64,000 nt of DNA from assembly GCF_040581485.1 (NCBI RefSeq), contig NC_090134.1, positions 19,732,698 through 19,796,697 on the forward strand, given 5' to 3'. This document shows positions 53,185 to 64,000 of this stretch, piece by piece (position 1 is the stretch's first letter; each line of letters starts with the position of its first letter). The translations under genes and the position numbers were made by a program. The notes beneath the pieces were generated by a model. That model was not told the origin of the DNA and did not search any database. It saw nothing but the letters and a program-made list of their open reading frames with translations. The DNA comes from Linepithema humile. Taxonomy: Eukaryota > Arthropoda > Insecta > Hymenoptera > Formicidae.

Positions 53185-56100
53185 CTGCAAGTGCTTTCCT
53201 TGAACGTGAAAATCGTATGCCAGGTGTGCCGAGAAGTAGCAATAAATGTGTTAAAATATCGATGTTATTAAGAAGAATAATAGACTTCGGTAAGAATTAT
53301 AATATATCACTTTATCACACTTAATAATGCATAGTATTATATTTTTCTTACTGACAGACATTATTGGATTTTGTTATTTTTGTAAGTTTTGAAAGCTTCA
53401 GGTACGCATTATTTATACTGTTCTCAATGAATTTTGCAGAATTTCAATGAAACATGATTTTGATACGCTTAGCATTTTCACAACCGCTGACAGAGGAATA
53501 CGTGTTCAAATTCGTCCGCAGCAGGTCGCTGAGCTGTTAACAATTGTTAAAAAATAAAAAAAAGGGATCGAAAAGCAATGTCAAGTTTCGGCCACAACAA
53601 TGTTTCTCTCGCAAATGCTTGAAAAATAGATGAAAATACTGAACATCGACCAAGCGCGTTTATGGGAAGTAATGGAAAAAAAAACGAGTTTAACGGTACG
53701 TTTGTGACCCAATTTCCATTTAACATTTTAAAGCGTTGGCGACTCTTTTAACTTCATTACAAGGTCGGTATTTAATTAACAGGAAAAAGAAATGTTGAAT
53801 AGTTTCGCCGCAGTTAACCCCGAACTTGCCGATGTAGACCGATGTAAGAACCGCGAGCAAGTCGGTTGACTCTTAAAATGTCCACGGACCGAACGTTTGA
53901 AAAAGAACTTTATAAATGCTTTAGCAATTGTACCTACACTATGCCATGCTGTCGCACACCTTGAATTTTATACATAAAACTGCACGTTTGCGGTCTTTCA
54001 ATAACCAGAAAACCACACTGGCGCAGTTCTGCAAACCAACATGAAAGTGCGCAAATCAAAATTTTCTTTTGCCTCTTTTTGTCGAAGCTTTTTGGAATGC
54101 ACTGTTGGCATCAGGGAATGTGTTGCTCGGTATGTCAATATGACCTCGCGGAAAAGATGATTTTGCGTCACATATATATATATATATTTCGAGGACTTTT
54201 GATATATAAAAAAAATATAACACGAATATTCTTACGCGCGCGCTCCAGATACGTATGCATGTAGATGTAACCGAAGTTCAATCTCGCGACTACCAAGCAA
54301 ACGCTGGTGAATTAATTTCGCTCTTCTTTCTCGAACTAATTGGATGTTCCTGAAATATTTACATTATTCTCGCGATTCGAAATGTCGGGATTACGAAAAT
54401 ACGCGGAATTAGCGGACGATCTATCGAGAAAAGTTGCTGCCACCGTGCTGTTCTTTTCCCATTTCCTCCAATGAATTTCCTTCGTCGTCTCGCACCCGCC
54501 GTCCCTATCCGGCCGAGTCAATTTAATTCTGATTAATTACGTTTTAATTAATACAAACGCGTTCTCTGAACAATCTTAGGCTGAGTCTGCGGATCGGGGG
54601 AGATTTGCGAATGATGCGTCGTCTTTTTGTGCTTACTACTGCGCTTTTATCTCGGATGAAATCGAGGCACGGTCGTCTCGGAAATCCGAGCGAGAAAGAC
54701 GAGTGACTCTTCAATCCGGGGGGATCGGGTTTTTCTCTGTCATAGCGAATTAATGGAAAATAATGGCCGGCAACGGTGAATCGCGGTTGAGGAATCTCGT
54801 TATTTCTGTCGGAGCACCGTCGTTCATATTTATTTCTGACGGGCTGTTTCGGTACAACTATTCAGAATTCTTCTCGATAATTGCTTGAAGTCGACGATTA
54901 CAAGTGTCTCACCTTGTGTTGTTTATGCTATTTCTACCGTGGTCGTTAAGACAAGAGCCGTATATTTGTTAAAATTGTCATTTTATTAAAAAGTCAAAGG
55001 CATTCGGACGCACCGCTTCATATCACGGTAATTGCACGGGCGCGCTTTCAAGATTTCGTTTCCCCTTTCTCGTATTAGCGAATTTCTTCACAAAGCTTGT
55101 AGATAAAATCATGTTATAACAATATTCAAAAGGCTCCGAGCCGCAGCGATAATTGTTCATAGCGGATGTCCGCGCTCTTTCGCTCGGGAGGCAGCTGATC
55201 TCCTTTATCTCGACGACGGCGACGCGGTCGATTATCAGAAGAAAACGCATGCGGCAATCTGCTCTTACCTCGAGATTTCTCGAGGGCGGAGAAACGCGGA
55301 AAAACATTTTCACAAAGAAACTCATCGTCTTGCAGCTGCAGGTAACGTCGGCGGTCCGCTACGGTGCCTCCCCAAGATAATGTTAATATCCAGCTCGGTT
55401 TTGTAATTGGCAATTATTTTAGCTTACTCCGCTCTTTGTTCTCCGACGTTATCCCGGCGACGGTGCTTGCTCGGATTCCCCGAAGAATCCTCGAATGTGG
55501 CTGCAGCTGCGCCCTTTACGCAATCACTTCGAAGCTAAGTCGCCGCTGCCGCCGTCGACTCGTATCCCTGGCGGCCTGGAACTTCTCTTAACGCGAAACG
55601 TACGTTCCATTTCCCGTGGAATCTCTTGTTACCACCGGACGCTGCGAAAATTCGGGATCGAAATTTTCCACCGACTAGCTTACTCTCATTTCGCGGCTCA
55701 CGGCGGCAACGCGACGAATATTTTTGCAGACATTATCGCGAGCGCGGCGACGGCGGCGGCGTCGGCGTGAACGCGATGTTCGTTCGTTTGCGAGCAACGT
55801 GTGTCCACAAAAGAAGACTGATAATTTAAAGCGGCATCGGGATCACGACGGGCGCGTTTTAGCGGTAAACGCGAGGCGTGGCTTCCGGACTTTCGCGTTA
55901 CGGCGCGCGCTATCGAGGACAGGCATAAATCGCGGCCCTCGACCGGCCGTCGCCGAACGAGCACGTGTAAGCGCGCTCCCCGTACATCCCAGATCTCGGC
56001 GTACGCGCACAAAAGCGAAAGGTTATTAACGAGCCTAGATTAAACCTGATAACACGCCGCGGTGGGTATCTTTTGGCTCATGGCGATGCACGAGGCGCTC

Positions 56101-56310
56101 TTTGCCAGTGGTGCGCGCACCATCGCCGCCTCTCTCGTTATCCATTTTCGCCGTTAACGTTTAATGCATTCCCCAAGCGGGCGCGCACCCCGTGCCAGTC
56201 GCAAGCCTCGGCTCCACAAATTTTGCAAAACACCGATATAAATCGTTTGATAACGCGCATGGCCCTGGGCGTCGATATATAGAACGCGGGAGTCGACGGC
56301 AGCCAGGTGT

Positions 56311-56374
56311 GGGGCAGGATGCGGGGGGGTGCGGTGGGGGAGGGGGGGGAGGGGGGGAAGGGTGCAGGAAACGG
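56311..56374 (+). repeat. G-rich tract with G-quadruplex potential
   Basis: At least six G-runs of three to eight bases separated by one or two bases on the plus strand. It produces Gly-rich (plus) and Pro-rich (minus) frames that should not be called genes. It lies in the CpG-rich region where an internal promoter is possible. Confidence 0.8.
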
Positions 56375-57323
56375 GAAAGAGAAAGAGGACGGGTCCGCTC
56401 TGGAAATTTGGCGATGCGCCAGGCGCACCGACGACGCTGCAAAGTGCGCACTCTCACACCAGCCGTTGCATCGCGTCGTTCGGCTGACCGAACGTGTTGG
56501 ATGACGTAGCCGATATCGCTAATTGCAAAAACTACTACCGCGGAACATCGCCCGCGGTATCCGCACTGGACTTTTTAACCCGCGCGCGTCGGGCCGGTTT
56601 TGAATTCGATACTATCGCGGGTAATTTAGACGTTTCTTTTAACGCGAAACCGCAACGCCAGCGATGTTGCCATCGCTCGTTGACGCGCGGCTTTGCATGA
56701 AAACTTTTCTAATATCTATCCGCGTCGAGCGTGTTTTTTAACTACCATTTGCTGTGCACACGACGATGTATCGTGAATATTCCGACGTCACTTTCAATTA
56801 ATATGGATATTCGGAAAAAATGCGCGGAGATATATAATACAAAGATATTAAAAAAATTTCAATCCGTGAAAATTCATATCGCAATGCGATAGAAAAATAT
56901 GAATGTATTGCAAGGCGTATTGGATTTATTCAAACGAATAGTAATATATTTTTAAAGGAAATATCAAATAAAGCAGCGTCGCGACTAAACGTTAAAATCA
57001 ATTCGCGCGTCGTTATATCGGCTAAGAATTTTAATTTCCACCGGCTGAGAATTCGCGGTGAGACTCCGTCAAGAAACGTTCCTAAGGTTTGTGCAGCGAC
57101 GCGGACACTCACGGCAATTAAGCATTTCTCCTCTACAGGAGATCCACAAACTCGACGAGAAAAAACTAAATAAATAGAGGACCACGGTAGTTCTCTTGCA
57201 CGAAACAGGCCGCGAAGGACGAGGTCGATGTGGATACGCGGCGGTTGGTAGTGCCAGGAAGCTTGTGCAAACACAAAAGCTCACGGCTGAAGATAAACAG
57301 TGAGACTGTAAGCTGCAACATAC

Positions 57324-57440
57324 CTTCGGGCATTGCGCGGCGAGGGTAGGATAGAGATGGGAAGAACAGCCGCTCGGAGGGAGAGAAATACACGGATGTT
57401 GCGAGGTTGTGTGCCCCTTTCGAAGCGACCGGAGGAATAA
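57324..57440 (-). promoter_or_regulatory. candidate alternative first exon and start codon (Met-Pro-Glu)
   Basis: On the minus strand a GC-rich, pyrimidine-rich leader ends with ATG (57333-57331) in a good context (CGCAATGCC), then CCC GAA G and a GTATGT donor at 57323. Exit is phase 1, so it could splice straight to the 53.1 kb exon and give a short isoform starting Met-Pro-Glu-Ala-Lys. The 5' limit is a guess. No TATA box or initiator stands out. Confidence 0.2.
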
Positions 57441-57935
57441 GACGCGCGGAGAAAAGCCACCTATAACGTTGACACCTATACCCTAACCGTCGAAGGCGCC
57501 CTCTGCCTCTCCCAAGGAGGTCCTCCGTAAACTTACGACATTAGACCGTCTGCGGAATAAACTCTCCTTTTAACGGCGAAAGTATACACCGCGCGTAATC
57601 CACTTTGTTTCTTTGCTGCGGCTCGCGCGACATTTTTTCGTGACACGGGAACGTGTCCTCGACATGTCGTGAATCTTTTCAAGTCACGAGTTTGCATTGT
57701 GCCATTGCGAGTTTTTCTCGAACGTTTGCCGAAAGCAACGCTGTTGCTCGCACAAAATAAGAAACGCGTTCTTGGATTTTTCAACACGCAATGTGTGAAT
57801 ATTGTGAGAGAAATGTCTTGTCACAAACATATCTTTCAAATTTGTAATTGCAATGTTTTCAGCAAAACAATATTTGAACAGGTTCGAATAACCTATTTAG
57901 CTTCGCAAAATAGATAATAATATTTCAAATCTTAC

Positions 57936-57971
57936 CTGTTGTGATTCCCGTTGGATAAGTCAGAAATCGTC
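57936..57971 (-). CDS. 36-nt coding micro-exon, phase 1-1
   Basis: The minus-strand acceptor ATTTCTGTTTGTTGCAG and donor ACAG|GTAAGAT are both excellent. Two frames are open. The one that fits the 53.1 kb exon (phase 1-1) reads Arg-Phe-Leu-Thr-Tyr-Pro-Thr-Gly-Ile-Thr-Thr. The other (phase 2-2) reads Thr-Ile-Ser-Asp-Leu-Ser-Asn-Gly-Asn-His-Asn and would need to skip both the 53.1 and 42.2 kb exons, joining the 31.9 kb exon. It is a multiple of three, so frame-neutral if skipped. Confidence 0.62.
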
Positions 57972-60900
57972 CTGCAACAAACAGAAATAGTTTTGTTAAT
58001 TAATTGTTGTTAATGTACGAACTAGGTACGAATGATAATAAATGTAATTATGCCATTTCATTGGATTGGAAATAATAATATAATTAAATTCATTAACCGA
58101 GCTGACTTTCCGTTTTGATATCGTAATATGCGAAATAAGCGAGATATAATGATATTAACCGCAAATTGTGCAATTTTTAACGCTTCGTCACGCTTAGAGT
58201 ATCGAAATAGCTCTTAAGAGAAATTGCATCTGCTTGCATTGATATACGATTTTAATTTATAGTAATTTAAATAGCTCGGAGCAGGGATATAGGTAAGAGT
58301 ATATTTTGGAGCAGCTAATCTAGCTTCATGTCTTAACTTGTAACTAGGTTAATGGACGCGTGCTCATCACCTGTGACAGAGGTTTGCACTTCAAAATTAC
58401 GTGACGTGGCTTACGCTCTCGCTGCGTGTTCTCGGACGCGTCGGTCATTACTTGCAGCAACGAGTGCTCGATCGCACGAGGAATAATTAATTCAAGCAAT
58501 GTCGTTAAAAGTACGGTGAAAGTTAAAACACGCTAAATGACGCGTTTATCATGGTAAGCGCGTTAAAGCGACACTCTCGCCGCCATGAATAAACTCGTAT
58601 GAGTGCTACATGCAATTACGGAATTAAATAAAACACGTGATCTCATTAGAGAATCGTCATAAGTCATGTATAAACCTAGTCCGTTTTGTTTACGTTTTGT
58701 TATGACAGGATAAAATAATTAATGACAATTAATCGATACGCTGGCGTGCATGGAAAAAATTAAAAAAAAAGAAACAAAAAAAAGAGATGTATAACTCTTA
58801 TGCCATCAAATGATAGTGTCAAATGATTACCCGTCGATATTATCACGAGCGTATCTCCAGAGACCTGCATGTGTCGGGTTCGTGTATATAATTTATTATC
58901 ACTTCGCGTTACTAAAATGCCTTTACTGATTCATTCGCAGACGCATAAAAACCACGCCGCCATACATTACTCCGCGGAGACCCTTGTATCCACTTTACGC
59001 ACACACAATCAACCGCGCTATAAAGCGCGCCTCAACCTAGCAATATTTTTCCCTCCACTTCCGCATTTTACAACTTTGAGCATGAATATAAGAGGTAACG
59101 GAAGTCTTGGAAACTTCATCACTATATTCTCTCATCAACTTGTTATCTCATCAAGCATTTTACGACACTGTGTCTCAATTTTTCTGTATTACTTCTCGCA
59201 AATTTACCAATTCCAGCGGTTGCGAACGTAATTATATTGTAGATTTTTACTGTTCCGCGATATCCAAGAGATCTGTGAGTGATTCGGAAAAAACATCCCG
59301 CATTCCTCATTTCAATATGATTGTATGACTTTACGGACGGAGCTTTCGGCATTGTGTGTGAAGTGGCGTATACAGATATAAATAAATTTCGTTCGTAGCA
59401 TTCAGCGGGGGCCAAGAAGTCCAAAGCTAACTGAAGTTGTACCGAGTTCGAAACTTGCTCCGCGAGGCACAGAAAGCAGTAAGATCTTGCACAATGCGTT
59501 ACAGGGTGTAGAGCTCCCTTGTTAAAGATTAGCACGATTCTAGAAAAGCTCCTCGAGAGTGAATGAAAGACACGAACGGGGATATTGTTTTCTTGTCGCG
59601 TGCTTCAAACTAACTTTGAGTGGGTAACAAAGATACAGCAGAGTGGAAGCAGGATCGCTAAGGAACGGACGAAGATTCTGACTGCGGTAAAGAGTGAAAG
59701 AGTGAGAGGAAAAGAAAGGAGGGGGAGGGAGGGGGGGCTTTATTTAATAGAAACGAATATTATAAAAAATATATGATGTATTATAGATATGGTTGAAAGT
59801 TATAGTGAATAGTATTTTTACACACAAATATTTTATATTACATGAAATGATCCAACTATTTTTTGACAGAAAAAAGTTTGTTCTTATAATATCTGATGAA
59901 TAAGAAATACACAAGATCTATGCTGGTAAGAATCGGATAAGCTTTATATAATGGATAGGATTTTATCCTATATATTTTAAGCTTAATACAATATTTTAGA
60001 GATTGTTCGCTAACAATATGTTAATCTCTTCATTAAAATATTTGATAAATTTTTGCAAAAATGAATGGAACGCGTAATAAAATCCGTATTTCGCATAAAA
60101 AATGAATTAATATAACAGAATGTCACGATTTTTGTAAAATTTTTCAATATCTATGGCGTAAGTTTCATGCGAATGTTATTTGTTTAAATTGTTTTATAAA
60201 TTATTTATGATATGTTAATCATTTCGTATGTATCATAATTTTTTTGTTAGCTTTTATAATTATCTAACAACATATTTCATAACGTGTACATATATTATTG
60301 CAGAAAGAATAATTGACGTAGATATTCATTTAGTAACAACATTGATCGCGCGGCCTGTAATTGCGAATACAAACGCCCCATTTATTTTTACGTGTTACGT
60401 TATACGCGCACATCTTTTTCTGCCGATGCAGCGTGTACTGCAAATCACCCTGTTCGAGCAATTAATTGGGTCAAAATCATTATCGGTCTCTTCACTGATA
60501 TAATTAATGATCACGACTTTGAGCAGTTAACTTCAATTACTGGATCTGCACCGCGTTCATTATTACACTTACTAACTGTACGCACACATACGTCTAGACG
60601 TAATCCCGTTAATATTAGAAGGTGATGTTAGAATTACGGCGCACTATTATTTAAGCTACTATAGAAACCATGTAATTCTATGGATATAACTTGTAATATG
60701 AAGTACTAATCTTATAGCTGGCGTAAAAGAGAAAATTTGTCAAGAAACTATTCAAAAGCATTTGTGAGTTATTTCTAGATGAAACTCAGTTTCGAAGTTG
60801 TAGATAATTTTATTTGACAAATAAACGTCTAAAGTAGAGGCTTTGAATTATCGTATTGCACATATTGTTGAATATTTTTTTTATCAATGGAAATAAATCA

Positions 60901-63900
60901 ATAGAGATGTGCAATTGTGTGGAACAAATTTGTTTCTCAACGGGGGAAGACGGAGGGAGGTATAGCATAGGTGTATGCTTCAGAATTTAATAAAGTTAGA
61001 ATAGCACGAGAACAGTACAAAACGATCGGAATAAAATGATTTTCCACCAGAGCTAGTCCGGGAAATTCCACGGTATAGCAGTCAGATTGCATGTAAAAAG
61101 TACGAGACACGTGTCTATAAAGATGAATATTAAATACTGCGACAATCGATAAAACTAAACGTATTGTTTTCTAAAAACTGAAAAATACTTTCAATATGTA
61201 TGCTTATTTCGCGACTCGTTGAATTTACAAGCGTTTTATCGTCAAGAGAAAAACGAGAAATTTAAGCAATAACACGCTTAACACAAATATCAATAAATAT
61301 GAGATATCCCACTTATATTCGTCGTTCGGAGAACTTTGTTGCTCAGGTTGCATTCGGACGGCAATTACTCGGAAAATACGTTTATTCTTCTCGGAGTTGC
61401 GTCGTCTTCGTCGATGTAGTCAGAATGTAGCGCGTTCTACATACAAAATAATCTTGTCCCGGGAACATTCCGGCATGCGGTATACTAAGCATGGCAGACC
61501 CCTTTACCAGAAACTCGACGAGTGCGAAGGCTGGGTTTCGTTCGCGGTGGGTGGAAAACGGGGTGAGTCCCCAACAACTTGAACAACTTCACAATAGCCC
61601 CGGCCTTTGCACGCCGCTCGCGGAATAAACTTTGCCCGAGTAACTTGAAAATTGATGATCACTCCGCCGACACACAAGTAAGTGTAAACAAGACAGAAGT
61701 ACGACGGCTGTCAATGACAGTTTATCGGCGCGGTTTCATGCGCATTCAACGTTGCGCGGATAAGCGAGGGATTATCATTATCGCGCGTATGCGAGTTTCC
61801 ACTCACTTCCGACCGGCGCAGTGTTTAGCAAAATCTCATGAAAGAGAGAGAGAGCGCAAAAAAGAGAAAAAAGACTCTTTTGTGTACACAGACTCTTCGC
61901 GATGCTCGAGGACACTCTTCCGCAGAACGGAACCAGCGTATACGGCAGCTAGAAACTACTGTCGATACCGTCAGCTGAATCACCAGCAAGAAAATTTCAG
62001 TTCTGTCCGAACTAGCAGCCGGACTATCGGGCGACAATGTTCCCTGAATTTGGTTTGGTTCTATTGTTGCGAAAAGAGCGTGCCTCGCTGTGCTGCTTAG
62101 ATGCAAAAACATGTGCATTTTCAATAGAATCGCACGTCTGAATCAAAGAGTTTGGAATTCGGAATGGACGGTCATGTGAGCTGGTATGTAAATGTATCCT
62201 TTCTGTTTGCTGTGTTACACAGATGACACGGAAAAATTGTAGAAGCGATCGTACGTGGAAGCGCGTTTGATGCCGCGTTTTTGCTGCAACGTGTTTGAAA
62301 CGCGAAAATGTTAAAGGAAAATTAAATATTAACTGTTGGATGGATTTATCATTTACATAAAGCAGAGAAGCTTATTGTGCAATCCGCGATTTTGCCGTTC
62401 TCGTTAATTTGACATAGTGTAGGAAAATCGATATCAATTGAGATAAATTAAGTTCAAAGATTTCTCGTAAATGAAAATATCTAAGAATAGCTATTAAATG
62501 CATTATAATTGAAGATAATATCAAATTTAATAATGAATTGTGAAAAAGGAAGATCAATATTAACCTAGCTCGCTAGAGATTCTGTTTGCCGTATTTATAT
62601 TTCATTGATAAAATGCGACTCAAAATGTCCTAATTGCGTGAATGAATCCAACGACAAATTTATATAACTTTTTACAATTATTACGAGAATAAATAACGCG
62701 GAAAGCAGGAAAATGATGAAGCATTGTTATTTAATATTGCGTGAAAATGAAAAAGTAACATTTCTATACGTTATCATATACTTATTAAATTGCGTAGCAT
62801 TAAAAGTTCATCAGTGTAAGCTACTTTTGGTTTAATTACAGCTATTTTCGCGCGGAGAGAGTGGTTACTAAAAGTCAGCATGAACGTACGTCAAACCGAA
62901 CGAATGCACTGTAATTTAAATTACCTATTTCAGGCTGTTAGCCTGGTTTGCTTTTCTTCCGCTTTGATTAAATGTTTCAAGCGTAGCGTGGATATTTATG
63001 AGATTACTACGAGCGCGGCCCGGCCAAGCGTCGCTTTAAACGATCGAATTTTCCGGAAAGTAGGATACGAAAAAGATAAACACAACTGGCCCATAGGAAT
63101 TCTAACATAATTACGCGGCGAAGCGTGGGTCTTGCTGCTACAATAAGTGTGGTACGTGCCGTGTTTGCACAATGCGTATTAATCCAATAATTACGTACTA
63201 AAACCGTATGCCTACCCGAGAAGCTCTTACAGCCATTACGCTTCCCCGAAAACATGCATTAACAATCTAAGCATTATACACCTATAGACAGTACACGTAG
63301 ATATTATGGATTTTCGACACATGTTTCACATATATTTATTCACGCGGAGAGTGTACACGCGTTTTGCACATAGCCATCCTCGCAAATTTCATTTCCTCTT
63401 AAAATAATTAATATCATCGTTGAGTGAAATTCATTCATATGTCATATACGTATATCGATCTTCGTTCCTGAAAACAATATTTCAATGTAAAAGTAAAATG
63501 TTTTTTTGCGTGATCGTACTAATGGGATTTCGGTACTTGCATGTTGTAAATTCGTACGTGACGGAATGTTGATATTACGTTATTTATGTATACAACGAAA
63601 TTGACAAGAGAAGCAAACTTTATTTTTTAATTTATACATTTTGTTCGATTGCGATTATCAATTCGTGGAATCGATAGCGTGCTGCAACGATTCAGATATC
63701 AACTAATAACCTTTCACGTTAGTCAGAAAATTATAAAATTAAATATCGGTTTTGCCATTCGGCAAAGTGAAATAAAGATAATTAAAAATAACTACACGTT
63801 GCCAATTGGTAAATTTATATTTAGTATTAGTGAGTTTTTTCAACCATAAAACTGCTGGCTATTTCTAATTATGTTGTAACTACTGACTAATAGTGTAATT

Positions 63901-64000
63901 TGGATTACAATCGGGCCAAATTATACATCAATTTACTTTCAAATGAAATCTACATTATTATCATGTTCGTGACGTCGTTCAATTATCTTTTGCCATGCAA
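57972..64000 (-). other. upstream intron or 5' region, no confident exon
   Basis: The exon before 57971 must end in phase 1. Two weak candidates have that exit phase: 58831-58864 (34 nt, poor donor GTAATC) and 61807-61834 (28 nt, long pyrimidine tract before it and GTGAGT donor). Neither is convincing. The plus-strand 173-codon frame at 61579-62100 and minus 130-codon frame at 59143-59535 have no recognisable domain. Confidence 0.4.

Larger units (their letters stand above)
53185..57935 (-). other. 4.75 kb GC-rich intron, possible internal promoter region
   Basis: GC and CpG content rise across 54.6-57.5 kb, with many overlapping frames on both strands and none with the phases needed. A splice-like pair at 55269-55335 (minus) is in the wrong phase. 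A possible alternative first exon lies at 57.3 kb. Confidence 0.5.

Noticed and set aside
55269..55335. Minus-strand block with strong donor (GTAAGAG) and CTGCAG acceptor
   Set aside because: Its open frames are phase 0-1 and 2-0; the 1-1 frame required between the 57.9 and 53.1 kb exons has a stop.
57136..57174. Plus-strand acceptor followed by 12 codons and TAG
   Set aside because: Strong acceptor but too short to support a terminal exon and no upstream plus exon found.

Overview
This window is eukaryotic nuclear DNA, most likely from an insect. I lean towards a hymenopteran such as an ant because the sequence is AT-leaning but keeps many CpG sites, including local CpG-rich patches. It also has very long introns with short exons and many microsatellites ((CT)n, (TA)n, (CG)n). 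I see no bacterial or viral genes, no tRNA or rRNA, no CRISPR array and no intact transposable element. Most ATG-started open frames are 60-130 codons, in six frames and without splice or composition support, and are chance frames.

The main content is the 3' half of one long gene on the minus strand. I assembled it by hand from splice sites, open frames and intron phases. In transcript order the exons are 57971-57936 (36 nt), 53184-53132 (53 nt), 42233-42148 (86 nt), 31977-31919 (59 nt), 22463-22218 (246 nt), 4239-4036 (204 nt), 3440-3273 (168 nt) and a probable terminal exon 722-580 ending in TAA. Overlapping AATAAA signals follow on the minus strand at 427-442. Every junction joins in frame (phases 1-1, 1-0, 0-2, 2-1, 1-1, 1-1, 1-1, 1-stop). 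Together the exons encode about 331 residues of a Ser/Arg/Pro-rich, probably disordered C-terminal region. The 5' part of the gene must lie to the right of the window or in exons I could not fix between 58 and 64 kb. I do not recognise the protein family.

Layout: 1-722, 3' end of the gene, with a competing plus-strand first-exon reading at about 590-782. 3.2-4.3 kb, two coding exons about 0.6 kb apart. 4.24-22.2 kb, an 18 kb intron with a 136-bp (CT)68 tract. 22.2-22.5 kb, the largest coding exon. 22.5-57.9 kb, introns of 5-11 kb holding four short exons, a (CG)10 tract, a decayed tandem repeat, a 70-nt hairpin and a few tentative cassette or opposite-strand exons. 53-57.5 kb is GC- and CpG-rich and could hold an internal promoter. 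58-64 kb is upstream intron with only weak exon candidates.

I found nothing that amounts to a new defence, mobile or biosynthetic system. The observations most worth testing are the phase-consistent hidden gene, its frame-neutral tail exons, the read-through tail after the 4.1 kb exon, the 40.3 kb hairpin and the opposite-strand exon at 36.3 kb.
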